Shown piece by piece: positions 6,935 to 14,899 of a stretch of 64,000 nt of DNA; position 1 is the stretch's first letter; each line of letters starts with the position of its first letter. Source of the stretch: Thermoanaerobaculia bacterium (GTDB lineage: Bacteria > Acidobacteriota > Thermoanaerobaculia > UBA5066); contig JAJVIN010000006.1 of the NCBI GenBank assembly GCA_022071945.1, positions 1-64,000 of the forward strand. The letters are read 5' to 3'. The position numbers and the translations under genes were made by a program. The notes under the pieces are model-generated. The model was not told where the DNA came from and ran no database searches. It was given only the letters and a program-made list of their open reading frames with translations.

Positions 6935-8770
6935 TCAGACGGATTCGATGCTGAAGGCGTCGCCTTTCTCCTCGATCCCGGCGTACATCGCGTCGATCTC
7001 CTTGGCGTACTTCTGTGTGATGACGCGTCTCTTGAGCTTCAACGTCGGGGTCAACTCGCCGCCGTCGATCGTCAGCTCGTTCGGGAGAAGAGTGAAGGCC
7101 TTGATCCGGCGCTCGGAGGGTTCGTCGCCGTTGACGATGTCGATGGCCTGCTGGTAGAGGGCCTTGACCTTGGGGTTGCGGATGAGTTCTTCCTTCGACT
7201 TGAAGTCGATGCCGTGAGAGCGGGCCCAGCCCTCGAGGGCCTCGAAGTTCGGGGAGAGGAGGGCGGAAAGGAACTTCTTGCGGTCGCCGATCAGAACGGC
7301 CGTGCCGACGTAGCGGATCGTCTTGAGGGCTCCCTCGATGGGGGCCGGCGCGACGTTCTTGCCGTATGCGGTGACGAGGAGTTCCTTCTTGCGGTCGGTG
7401 ATCGTCAGGAATCCGTCGCTGTCGAAGGCGCCGATGTCGCCGGTCATGAACCAGCCGTCCTTCGTGAAGACGCGGTCGGTCTCGTCCTTCTTGCCCCAGT
7501 AGCCCTTCATGATGTTGGGCCCCTTGGCCAGGATCTCGCCGTCCTCGGCGATCTTGATGGAGACGCCGGCGATCGGCTTGCCGACGGTCCCGAGGCGCCA
7601 CGCCTCCGGGGCGTTGGCCGTGAGGACGGGGCTCGTCTCGGTGAGCCCGAATCCCTCGTAGATCTTGATGCCCGCCGCCCAGAAGAACTCGGCGACGTCG
7701 CGAGCGAGCGGCGCGCCGCCGGAGATGGCGAACTGGAAACGGCCGCCGAGGCGGGCCCGGATCTTCCCGAAGACGAGCTTGTCGGCGATCTTGTACTTGA
7801 ACTCGAGCAAGCCCGGGATGGGCTGCTTTTTCTCGAGGAGATTGATCCGCTCCTTCCCGACCTTGGTGCTCCACGCGAAGATCTTCTGGCGGATGGGCGG
7901 GGCGTTCTCGACGGCGGCCTGGATCCGGGCGAGGACCTTCTCGTAGACGCGGGGGACGGCGGCGAAGAAGTGGGGCTTGACCTCGAGGAAGTTCTCGCCG
8001 AGCTTCTCGATCGACTCCGCGTAGGCGACGGTCATGGCGGTCCGGAAGTAGAGGTAGTCGGTGGTCCTCTCGAAGACGTGGGCGAGGGGAAGGAACGAGA
8101 GGGCGACCATGGACGAGTCGAAGCCGTAGGCCTCGCAAGAAGTCTCGATGTTCGTGACGAAATTCTTGTGGGTCAAAACGGCGCCCTTGGGCTCGCCGGT
8201 GGTTCCCGAGGTGTAGATGATGGTGGCGAAGGCGTCGCCGCCGATGCCGGAGATCCGCTCCTCGAAGGCCTGGGAATCGGCGAGGGCGGACTGGGAACCG
8301 CGGTTGAGGAGATCGGAGTAGGCGATGACCCCGGGAGCCGAGGGGACGGGGGAGTCGAGGGCGATGACGTACTGGAGGTCCGGGCAGCGCTGGCGGACCT
8401 CGAGGACCTTCTTCATCTCCGGACCCGCGGCGAAGACGGCCTTGGCGCCGGAATCGCGAAAGACGTGCTCGACCTGGGGGGCGAGGAAGGTCGTGAAGAT
8501 CGGGACGGTGATGGCGGCCTGCGACAGGACCGCGAAGTCCGCGATGGCCCATTCGGGACGGTTGTTCGCGATGATGCAGACCCTGTCGCCGCGGTCGATG
8601 CCGATGGAGGTGAGACCGGCGGCGAGGCTTCGCGTCCGCCGGGCGAATTCATCGGCGGAGACCGGCTTCCACTGCCCGTCCTCCTTGGAGACCATGAGAT
8701 CGGGCTTCTTGCTCCTGGCGGCGTTCTTGAAATAGTCGAGCAACGTCTCGGGCCGGGACGTCTGGGCCAT
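6935..8770 (-). CDS. Long-chain acyl-CoA synthetase (AMP-forming)
   Basis: A 611-residue ANL-superfamily ligase that activates a fatty acid through an acyl-adenylate to the CoA thioester. The P-loop YTSGTTGEPKG is at 186-196; GFGLTETSP is the adenine-binding motif; the hinge region reads WFMTGDIGAFDSDGFL and ITDRKKELLVTAYGKNVAP. The length and the 'GKNVAPAPIE' ending place it with the FadD15/FAA-type long-chain enzymes rather than acetyl-CoA synthetase. The start at 8770 is fixed by a strong AGAGGAGGAATC site. It follows the DUF4442 gene (66 bp) on the same strand. Its product could be bound by the acyl-CoA-binding protein encoded 8 kb away. Confidence 0.92.
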   Translation of the reverse strand: MAQTSRPETLLDYFKNAARSKKPDLMVSKEDGQWKPVSADEFARRTRSLAAGLTSIGIDRGDRVCIIANNRPEWAIADFAVLSQAAITVPIFTTFLAPQVEHVFRDSGAKAVFAAGPEMKKVLEVRQRCPDLQYVIALDSPVPSAPGVIAYSDLLNRGSQSALADSQAFEERISGIGGDAFATIIYTSGTTGEPKGAVLTHKNFVTNIETSCEAYGFDSSMVALSFLPLAHVFERTTDYLYFRTAMTVAYAESIEKLGENFLEVKPHFFAAVPRVYEKVLARIQAAVENAPPIRQKIFAWSTKVGKERINLLEKKQPIPGLLEFKYKIADKLVFGKIRARLGGRFQFAISGGAPLARDVAEFFWAAGIKIYEGFGLTETSPVLTANAPEAWRLGTVGKPIAGVSIKIAEDGEILAKGPNIMKGYWGKKDETDRVFTKDGWFMTGDIGAFDSDGFLTITDRKKELLVTAYGKNVAPAPIEGALKTIRYVGTAVLIGDRKKFLSALLSPNFEALEGWARSHGIDFKSKEELIRNPKVKALYQQAIDIVNGDEPSERRIKAFTLLPNELTIDGGELTPTLKLKRRVITQKYAKEIDAMYAGIEEKGDAFSIESV

Positions 8771-8835
8771 GATTCCTCCTCTTCGAGTTGCGGAGATGAT
8801 AGCGCCGTGGCGGCCGCTCTCCGGCAGGTTCTTCC

Positions 8836-9291
8836 TTACCCGCCCGGCTTCTTCCTCACGTAGAGCGTCTTCTCCACCCGGGCAACCACGACCCCTTCCC
8901 CGTCGACGACATCCACGACGAAGACCGGTTCCACCTTCCGCTTCGCCTCCACCTCCTGGCGGATCTCCTCGATCCGCTCGGGCGGGATGTGGAACGTCGC
9001 CGTGACCGGACCCTTGCCCGGCTTGAGGAACTCTATCGAGGCGGCCTTGTCCCACACGATGTAGTCCTTGCCGAGGTTCTTCACCAGGATGAAGCAGTAG
9101 AACGGATCGCACATCGAGTAGAGCGACCCGCCGAACTGCGTGCCGAAGAGATTCCGGTTGGTGAACGACAGACCGAGCCGCACCTTGAACGTGTGCGAAT
9201 CGCACTCGTTGTGAAGAACCCGGATCCCCGCACCAAGATAGGGCGGGTAGAGGTTGATGATCCGGAACAGGAAATCCTCGCGCGTCATCAT
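8836..9291 (-). CDS. DUF4442 hotdog-fold protein, putative thioesterase
   Basis: A 151-residue protein with the DUF4442 pattern (NLYPPYLGAGIRV; NRNLFGTQFGGSLYSMCDPF; WDKAASIEFLKPGKG). The fold is hotdog, as in PaaI-type thioesterases, with the central helix around FGGSLYSMCD. Family members are suspected acyl-CoA or related thioesterases; no substrate can be read from the sequence. An AAGGA site sits just before the ATG. It is upstream of the acyl-CoA ligase on the same strand, suggesting a shared lipid function, and diverges from the glycosyltransferase with only 14 bp between starts. Confidence 0.75.
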   Translation of the reverse strand: MMTREDFLFRIINLYPPYLGAGIRVLHNECDSHTFKVRLGLSFTNRNLFGTQFGGSLYSMCDPFYCFILVKNLGKDYIVWDKAASIEFLKPGKGPVTATFHIPPERIEEIRQEVEAKRKVEPVFVVDVVDGEGVVVARVEKTLYVRKKPGG

Positions 9292-9292
9292 C

Positions 9293-9298
9293 TATCCT
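9293..9298 (+). promoter_or_regulatory. Candidate -10 box (TATCCT), leaderless type
   Basis: TATCCT ends 7 nt before the GTG start of the glycosyltransferase gene and no ribosome binding site is visible in that short leader. It would produce a leaderless mRNA. The motif sits in the 14-bp gap between two divergent genes, leaving no room for a conventional leader. Confidence 0.4.
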
Positions 9299-9305
9299 TG
9301 CCAGA

Positions 9306-10301
9306 GTGAAGCTCTTGATCCAGATACCGGCCTGGGACGAGGAAGAGCACATCGGCCGCGCCGTTTCCGATCTCCCCCGCTCCGTGCCGGGCTTTGCTTC
9401 CGTCGAGATCCTAGTCATCGATGACGGATCCACCGATGCCACCGCCCGCGCCGCCCGGGAGGCGGGCGCGGATCACATTCTCCGCCTTCCCATCCACCAG
9501 GGACTCGCGGGCGCCTGGAAGGCGGGCCTCGATGCCTGCCTGAGGCTCGGCGCCGACGTCATCGTCTCGACGGACGCGGACTCGCAGTACGACGCCCGGG
9601 CGATCTCTGATCTCGTCGCTCCCATCCTGCGCGGGGAGGCCGAGTACGTCGTCGGTGACCGCGACCCGGGAACAAAAGCCGACTTCTCAACCCTCAAGCG
9701 CCTCACGCAGCGATTCGGATCCTGGGTCGTGAGACGGACCTCGGGCACCGAGGTCCCGGATGCAACCTCCGGGTTCCGCGCTCTCTCCCGCGAGGCCGCG
9801 CTCAAGCTCAACGTCTTTTCCCGGATGACCTACACCATCGAGACGCTGATTCAGGCCGGCAACAAGGAGATGGCGGTCTCGGCCGTCAAGGTCCGCACGA
9901 ACCCGCCCGTCCGTCCCTCTCGCCTGTTCAGGAAAGCCTGGCGCTACGTCCTGATCCAGGGGGCCAACATCCTGCGGATGACGGCTCTCTACAAGCCCCT
10001 GCCGGTCTTCTTCGGCTTCTCGGCCCTCCTCGTCCTGGCGGGCTCGTCTCTCGTCGTCCGATACATCTATTTCGTCATCATCGACCAGAACCCTCGCGGC
10101 CACGTCCAGTCCCTGCTTCTCGCGACAGTCCTCTTCCTTGCCGCCGTCACATCGTTTCTGACCGGCCTCCTCGCGGACCTGATCTCGATCAACCGGACCC
10201 TTCTCGAGGACATCCTCCTCCGACTGAGACGCCAGGAGCTCCGCCCGTCCGGCGAGCCGCTCGAGACGAAGCAGCCGGCCGATTCCGCGGGCACTGACTG
10301 A
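9306..10301 (+). CDS. Family 2 glycosyltransferase, polyprenol-phosphate type
   Basis: A 331-residue membrane-anchored GT-A glycosyltransferase. The N-terminal catalytic domain shows IPAWDEEEHIG, VIDDGSTDAT (37-46) and the metal-binding STDADSQY (DAD at 90-92). It ends in two transmembrane segments (about 228-256 and 267-292) and a basic tail. This architecture matches dolichol/undecaprenol-phosphate mannosyl- or glucosyltransferases (DPM1/GtrB-like), which load a sugar on a lipid carrier at the inner membrane. The start codon is GTG. The next gene is a YbhN-like membrane protein 44 bp downstream; such pairs are frequent in lipid-linked sugar or glycolipid loci. Confidence 0.85.
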   Translation: MKLLIQIPAWDEEEHIGRAVSDLPRSVPGFASVEILVIDDGSTDATARAAREAGADHILRLPIHQGLAGAWKAGLDACLRLGADVIVSTDADSQYDARAISDLVAPILRGEAEYVVGDRDPGTKADFSTLKRLTQRFGSWVVRRTSGTEVPDATSGFRALSREAALKLNVFSRMTYTIETLIQAGNKEMAVSAVKVRTNPPVRPSRLFRKAWRYVLIQGANILRMTALYKPLPVFFGFSALLVLAGSSLVVRYIYFVIIDQNPRGHVQSLLLATVLFLAAVTSFLTGLLADLISINRTLLEDILLRLRRQELRPSGEPLETKQPADSAGTD

Positions 10302-10345
10302 GCCCCGGGTCCCGCGAGGCTCGGAACTCCATTCAGAGAGGGACC

Positions 10346-11320
10346 ATGAGACGCGTGCTGACGAGCCGGCCCTTCCTTCTCGTCTCGGCCGCCCTCGGCT
10401 TTGCCTGTTTCATCGCGGTCCTCGTGCCCCTGTTTCGTTCGCTGCCACGGGAGACCGTCCAGAAACTCTCGGAGGCGGATCTCGGAACGCTCGCGGCCGG
10501 TCTCTTCTTCCTCGGCGTCGCCTTCCTCTTCCGCGCCATCCGGCTGAACCAGCTGCTCGCCAGGGATCACCGGCTCTCGCTTCTCCGGGCCACTGCGGTC
10601 TCCGCGGCCGCCAACGTTCTCTACAACATCGTCCCGTTCCGGCTCGGGGAGCTCGCGGCCCTTGCCCTCTACCGTCGCGCGACCGGCGGCTCCTGGGGCC
10701 GGTCAGCGGGGCTGACCGTCTTGATCAAGGTCGTCGACATATCCACGGCGCTCCTGGCCGGCGTCAGCGGCGCGCTCTGGCTCTTCGTTGCGGAGCGATC
10801 CGCCGCCGCGAGAGCCACTCCCCTTCTTCTCGCCCTCGCCGGGGCCGCCGGACTCGCCCTTCTCCCGTTCGCCGGCCTCTACATCCTGCAACGGATCGCC
10901 CGGAGACTGGGGATCGAGTCGCGCCTTGCCCGCCTGGTCACGGAGCTGATTCAGGGACTCGAGATCGCGAGAGCCGAGCCAAAGGCCTACCTCGCGTCGT
11001 TTGTGGCCGGGGTGTTCTATCTCGGCTGTCACCTCGGCGGAGCGAAGCTCGTCCTGGCCGCTCTCGGTCTTCCCATTCCGATCGCGCTCGTCGCCGCCGC
11101 CACCGTGGCCTCGGTCACCGCCGCCACGGCTGTCCCGTCCCCTGCCGGCACCTTCGGTTCCTCCGAGGCGGGCTTCGCCGCCGCTCTCGCGGTCACCGGA
11201 ATTCCGCTGGCAACGGGGTTTGTTCTGGCGTCGGCCCTCCACGTGGCGATCGTGGGGACATCGGCCCTCGTTGCCCTCCCCATCCTCCCCTGCCTTCTTC
11301 GCAAGAAAGGCGTACAATAG
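10346..11320 (+). CDS. Lysylphosphatidylglycerol synthase TM-region / YbhN-like membrane protein
   Basis: A 324-residue polytopic protein with about eight hydrophobic helices, matching the LPG-synthase transmembrane (UPF0104/YbhN) family. Family-like segments are LFFLGVAFLFRAIRLNQLL, AANVLYNIVPFRLGELAALALYR and AVPSPAGTFGSSEAGFAAAL (the P-x-G-x-x-G-x-x-E motif). There is no catalytic C-terminal domain as in MprF, so it is a membrane unit alone; such proteins are thought to be lipid flippases or partners of lipid-modifying enzymes. An AGAGGGACC site precedes the ATG. It is cotranscribed with the upstream glycosyltransferase. Confidence 0.8.
   Translation: MRRVLTSRPFLLVSAALGFACFIAVLVPLFRSLPRETVQKLSEADLGTLAAGLFFLGVAFLFRAIRLNQLLARDHRLSLLRATAVSAAANVLYNIVPFRLGELAALALYRRATGGSWGRSAGLTVLIKVVDISTALLAGVSGALWLFVAERSAAARATPLLLALAGAAGLALLPFAGLYILQRIARRLGIESRLARLVTELIQGLEIARAEPKAYLASFVAGVFYLGCHLGGAKLVLAALGLPIPIALVAAATVASVTAATAVPSPAGTFGSSEAGFAAALAVTGIPLATGFVLASALHVAIVGTSALVALPILPCLLRKKGVQ
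11313..11318 (+). promoter_or_regulatory. Candidate -10 box (TACAAT) for the phosphatase gene
   Basis: TACAAT, one base from TATAAT, overlaps the last codons of the upstream membrane-protein gene and lies 57 nt before the phosphatase ATG. No strong -35 is visible. It suggests the phosphatase can be expressed independently of the glycosyltransferase operon. Confidence 0.4.
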
Positions 11321-11375
11321 GCGAAACTTTCGGACCCAAAATCCGTACAACCAGCGAACGCACCGGGAGGAGACG

Positions 11376-12383
11376 ATGGCCAAGACTTCCGACTACTTCG
11401 AGACCTACATGTATCCGGAGCTCGTGGAGCGCCGCGAGAAGCTCCAGGACGCGACGAGATCCCGGCCGGCCGACCCGGGGCTCACCCGCCTCCTCGCCGA
11501 GGTCGACGCGGCGCTGTCCCGAATCGAGGAAGGGTCCTTCGGCCGATGCGAGACCTGTCACGACCCGATAGAAGAGGATCGCCTGCGCGCCGATCCCCTC
11601 CTGCGGTTCTGCCTCGACCACCTGTCCCCCTCCCAGCAAAAAGACCTCGAGGAAGACCTCGAGGCCGCGGCGAGAGTCCAGCGCGCGCTCGTCCCGGCCC
11701 CGAAACTCGAGGTGCCCGGCTGGCACTTCGCCTTCCACTACGAGCCCGCCGGCGTCGTGAGCGGGGACTGCTGCGATCTCTTCACGCCCGACGGCCGCAA
11801 GGACGAGATCTTCTTCGTCTTCGGGGACGTCTCCGGAAAGGGCGTTTCCGCCGCCATGCTCATGTCGAACCTCCACGCCACGTTCCGGAGCCTCGCGGCA
11901 GCCGGTCTGCCCCTTCCCACCCTCGTCGAACAGGCGAACCGGATCTTCCGCTCCACGTCCCTTTCCCGCACGTTCGCGACGCTCGTCGTCGGGCGCCTCT
12001 CGACCTGCGGGAAAGCAGAGATCTGCAACGCCGGCCACTGTCCACCGATCCTGGTCCGGGGCAGCGAGGTCGAAACCATCGCCCCGACCGGCCTCCCCAT
12101 CGGGACTTTCTACAGCTGCCACTACGAGGCGACCAGGGTGACCCTGGAACCCGGCGACACACTCCTGCTCTACACGGACGGGATCACCGAGGCAAGGAAC
12201 GCCGAGGGCGAGGAGTTCGGGGCCGGGAGACTCGAGGAAATGGTGGGCCAGCTCGGGGGGTCGCCGGCGCCGGAGTTCGTTTCGAGGGTCCTCGACTCCG
12301 TCAGGGACCACCTCGGACGGATCCCGAAGGCGGATGACCTCTCGCTCTTCGTCCTCCAGAGGCCGGTGGAACCCGCGAACTGA
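11376..12383 (+). CDS. SpoIIE/RsbU-type PP2C phosphatase with DksA-like zinc finger
   Basis: A 335-residue cytosolic protein. The N-terminal 95 residues look like a DksA/TraR protein: helices with KLQDATRS and DAALSRIEEGSFGRC, then a zinc site C58-x2-C61-x17-C79-x2-H82, where the last cysteine is replaced by His. The rest is a PP2C/SpoIIE phosphatase domain: ARVQRALVP linker helix, VSGDCCDLF, FGDVSGKGVSAAMLMS, LLYTDGITEARN and ADDLSLFVL carry the metal-binding aspartates. RsbU-type enzymes dephosphorylate anti-sigma-factor antagonists. The zinc domain may be the sensory input, or link the phosphatase to RNA polymerase; that is inference. A GGGAGGAGACG site fixes the start. Confidence 0.88.
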   Translation: MAKTSDYFETYMYPELVERREKLQDATRSRPADPGLTRLLAEVDAALSRIEEGSFGRCETCHDPIEEDRLRADPLLRFCLDHLSPSQQKDLEEDLEAAARVQRALVPAPKLEVPGWHFAFHYEPAGVVSGDCCDLFTPDGRKDEIFFVFGDVSGKGVSAAMLMSNLHATFRSLAAAGLPLPTLVEQANRIFRSTSLSRTFATLVVGRLSTCGKAEICNAGHCPPILVRGSEVETIAPTGLPIGTFYSCHYEATRVTLEPGDTLLLYTDGITEARNAEGEEFGAGRLEEMVGQLGGSPAPEFVSRVLDSVRDHLGRIPKADDLSLFVLQRPVEPAN

Positions 12384-12393
12384 GTCCGTCCGC

Positions 12394-12427
12394 CAGGACC
12401 GCGGCCCTACATGGAGCTGCGGTCCTG
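12394..12427. terminator. Hairpin between convergent genes
   Basis: CAGGACCGC and GCGGTCCTG form a 9-bp perfect stem around a 16-nt loop, between the phosphatase stop (plus) and the last codons of the radical SAM gene (minus). It could act as a shared terminator, though it lacks a T-run on either side and overlaps the radical SAM stop codon. Confidence 0.35.
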
Positions 12428-14209
12428 CCAGGGCCCGCCCAGAACGTCCGCGGCCGGCGCCGGCGTCAGGATCCCCTTCTTTCTCTGCTTTCTCTGCTCC
12501 TCGACGAAGTGCTTCGTCAGTTCGCGGGAGAAGCTCGAAAAGACCTTCCCGAGAAGCTGCCAGAAGGAGTACTTCATCGGGTAGATCCTCATGCCGAGGA
12601 CGTATCCCCTGACGAGGAAGTACGCCAGGAAGTAGAGGCGAGTCAGCTTCCGGTGGACGAGATGCCTCATCGCGAACTTCCGGAAGCGGGGAAAGACGAG
12701 GAGAAAGACACCCAGAAACGAGAGGTTCAGCTGCTGCCGCTTCTCGTCCTCGGAAAAGCACGTGAAGGGCGACTCGGCCTGGAACGTCTCGTTCAGCTTC
12801 TCGAAATCGCCGTCGAAGGCGCCGATGTCGATCGTGTACTGAGTCAGGGGCGTTCCGGGATACGGGCTCAGCTGCACGAACTCACCGGACGTCACCTTGC
12901 AGTCGATGTTGATGTCGACCGACTCCTTGTCGTAGTCGATCGTGTCGAATCTCAGCCCCAGGGCATGGAACTGACCGGCCAAGTCCTTCCTCTGTGCCAT
13001 CGAGAGCGGCGAACCGTCGCCGAGACCCTTCCTGAGACTCTCCGTCTTGATCCGGAAGTGCTGCTCCAGGTGTGACACCAGATCCGCCGCCTTCTGGTCG
13101 AAGCCGGGCGCGTCCACCTTGGGAATGACGGGCGTCGGGACGGCCAAGATCGTGTTCGAGAACGTCTTGACACCAAGCTGGTGGCACAGGTCGAACGCGA
13201 ACCGGATCTCGGACTCCTCCATGCTGCGCCTGAAGACGTGCTTGCGGATGAAGTCGTTGCCCGACTCGATGGACATCGTGATCGAGTGGAGCCCGGCTCT
13301 CTTCAGAGTCGAGATGATCGAGGGGTCCTTCTTGACGAGGTCGCAGCGCGTCAGGCAGTGAAAGGGCAGTCCGATGACCTTCGGGTACTTGTCGGCGAAC
13401 TCCACGAGCCAGTCATCGGTCCGGAACGTGAAAATGTCGTCGTAGAACTTGATGAATTGCGCCGGGTACGTCCGCTTGATGTCGAGAAGCTCCTCGAGGA
13501 GCCTGTCGACGCTGTAGCGGTTGATCGTCTTGCCCTTGCGCTTGTAGAGCTCGTTGAACTTCGCGTTGAAGCAGTACGTGCACGGATACGGGCAGCCGCG
13601 CTGGGCGATGAAGGTCCGCATCCCGAAGTGCTTGAGCGCGGTCTTCTCATAGACGAGGGCCCGGTCGTGAAACGGGAGGTCGTCGAGGAAGTTCGTCCGC
13701 TCGCGCAGGTTCACCGTCCCGTCTGGACGGCGGTTCGACCTCGTCACGATGCCCGGAATCTCGTCGACAGGTCCGTTCTTCGCCATCGCCTCGAGAAGGT
13801 CCGGCCAGGTCTGGTCCGCCTCGCCCACACACAGCATGTCGAGGGACGTCTCCTCGGGAGGCAGCGGCTTTCCCCCCCGAACGATGGGCTGCCATTTCAA
13901 GTCCTCGCCCAGGAGACGCATTCGGGCGTGATTGAACGTCGGATGAGGTCCCCCCATGATCGAGAGGATCCTCTCGCCGTAGCGCTCCTTCACCTCGCGG
14001 TTGACCTTGAAAAAGACGTTGCTCTCGCCCGTCTTCGCGCTGTAGGCGATCAGGTGCGGCCGGATGGCGTCGATGTCTCTGTGAAGATCCCCGTGCTGGA
14101 GAACATTCAGGAAGGTCTCGTGCCCGCCTTCCTTGGCCAGGGCGGAGAGCAGCTCGATGTTGAGCGGATCGATGTTCTCTTCCTTGGCCATCACGAAAAG
14201 GATCTTCAT
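12407..14209 (-). CDS. B12-binding-type radical SAM protein
   Basis: A 600-residue enzyme with an N-terminal cobalamin-binding-like Rossmann domain (about 1-150: MKILFVMAKEEN, IMGGPHPTF) and a radical SAM core with the cluster motif C206-x3-C210-x2-C213 in QRGCPYPCTYCF. The core continues with FYDDIFTF and SIESGNDFIRKHVFRR. Such proteins (BchE/HpnJ-like group) carry out methylations, cyclisations or rearrangements, often of lipids or cofactors. The C-terminal 100 residues contain a weakly hydrophobic stretch (FLGVFLLVFPRF; LYFLAYFLVRGYVLG), suggesting membrane association. The B12 domain lacks an obvious DxHxxG motif, as is usual in this class. The ATG at 14209 follows an AGGAAGTGAC site. Confidence 0.85.
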   Translation of the reverse strand: MKILFVMAKEENIDPLNIELLSALAKEGGHETFLNVLQHGDLHRDIDAIRPHLIAYSAKTGESNVFFKVNREVKERYGERILSIMGGPHPTFNHARMRLLGEDLKWQPIVRGGKPLPPEETSLDMLCVGEADQTWPDLLEAMAKNGPVDEIPGIVTRSNRRPDGTVNLRERTNFLDDLPFHDRALVYEKTALKHFGMRTFIAQRGCPYPCTYCFNAKFNELYKRKGKTINRYSVDRLLEELLDIKRTYPAQFIKFYDDIFTFRTDDWLVEFADKYPKVIGLPFHCLTRCDLVKKDPSIISTLKRAGLHSITMSIESGNDFIRKHVFRRSMEESEIRFAFDLCHQLGVKTFSNTILAVPTPVIPKVDAPGFDQKAADLVSHLEQHFRIKTESLRKGLGDGSPLSMAQRKDLAGQFHALGLRFDTIDYDKESVDINIDCKVTSGEFVQLSPYPGTPLTQYTIDIGAFDGDFEKLNETFQAESPFTCFSEDEKRQQLNLSFLGVFLLVFPRFRKFAMRHLVHRKLTRLYFLAYFLVRGYVLGMRIYPMKYSFWQLLGKVFSSFSRELTKHFVEEQRKQRKKGILTPAPAADVLGGPWQDRSSM

Positions 14210-14253
14210 GTCACTTCCTGGCGGGCCAGACGGCCCAATGAGAAACGGTCGCA

Positions 14254-14282
14254 AGATTCAGGTGAATCGGGCTCCCTGTCAA
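14254..14282 (-). promoter_or_regulatory. Candidate sigma-70 promoter for the radical SAM gene
   Basis: On the minus strand a perfect -35 TTGACA (14282-14277) is followed after exactly 17 nt by GAATCT (14259-14254), a weak -10. It lies 45 bp upstream of the ATG and in the gap after pyrE. Confidence 0.5.
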
Positions 14283-14308
14283 GCAGTGCCCCGCGGGCCC
14301 CGCCGCTT

Positions 14309-14899
14309 TCACGCGGGCCTGGTGTACCGCGATCCGGGGGCGATGATCGTCCGGCCAGCCTGGCAGAGGGGGCAATCCTCCGGAGACCAGGTGGGAATCT
14401 CGAAGGGCAGGAGGGCCAGGAAGGGGATTCCCCCGACGAGGTGCGTCTTCTTTTCTCCCCGGCGGTCGACGATCGCACCCGCGGCAACCGGCTCCGCCCC
14501 GCTCGAGGTGACGAGTTCGAGGATCTCCTTCGTGGACTTCCCCGTCGTGACGACATCCTCGATCACGACGACCCTCTCTCCCTTTTCCAGGGCGAATCCG
14601 CGTCTGAGGCTGAAGGCTCCGTCCGTCCGTTCGGCGAAAAGGGCCCTGATTCCAAGAGCCCGCCCCGTCTCGTGTCCGATGATGATGCCGCCCATGGCGG
14701 GCGAGATGACGGCCCGGGGCTGGAAGGGCGCGAGGAGCTTGCCAAGCGCCTGGCCCAGGGCGAGGGCGCGTTCCGGCCATTGCAGGACCTTCGCGCACTG
14801 CAGGTAGCGGTCCGAATGGAGCCCGGACGACAGCTTGAAGTGCCCTTGCAAAAGGGCTCCCGTCGCCTCGAAATGTGCCTTCACGTCGGCTTCGTTCAT
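14309..14899 (-). CDS. pyrE: Orotate phosphoribosyltransferase
   Basis: A 196-residue type I phosphoribosyltransferase that makes orotidine 5'-phosphate from orotate and PRPP in pyrimidine synthesis. The PRPP loop VVIEDVVTTGKS is at 111-122; FKLSSGLHSDRYLQC and SPAMGGIIIGHETGRALG fit PyrE rather than Apt or Hpt. The C-terminus carries EDCPLCQAG, a CxxC seen in some PyrE branches. The ATG overlaps the stop of the NtrC-family regulator by 4 bp (ATGA), an unusual operon partner. No other pyr gene is in the window. Confidence 0.92.
   Translation of the reverse strand: MNEADVKAHFEATGALLQGHFKLSSGLHSDRYLQCAKVLQWPERALALGQALGKLLAPFQPRAVISPAMGGIIIGHETGRALGIRALFAERTDGAFSLRRGFALEKGERVVVIEDVVTTGKSTKEILELVTSSGAEPVAAGAIVDRRGEKKTHLVGGIPFLALLPFEIPTWSPEDCPLCQAGRTIIAPGSRYTRPA

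Noticed and set aside
6635-8863. A 742-codon plus-strand frame over the acyl-CoA ligase
   Set aside because: No signal peptide, domain or start site; it spans a terminator and two real minus-strand genes.
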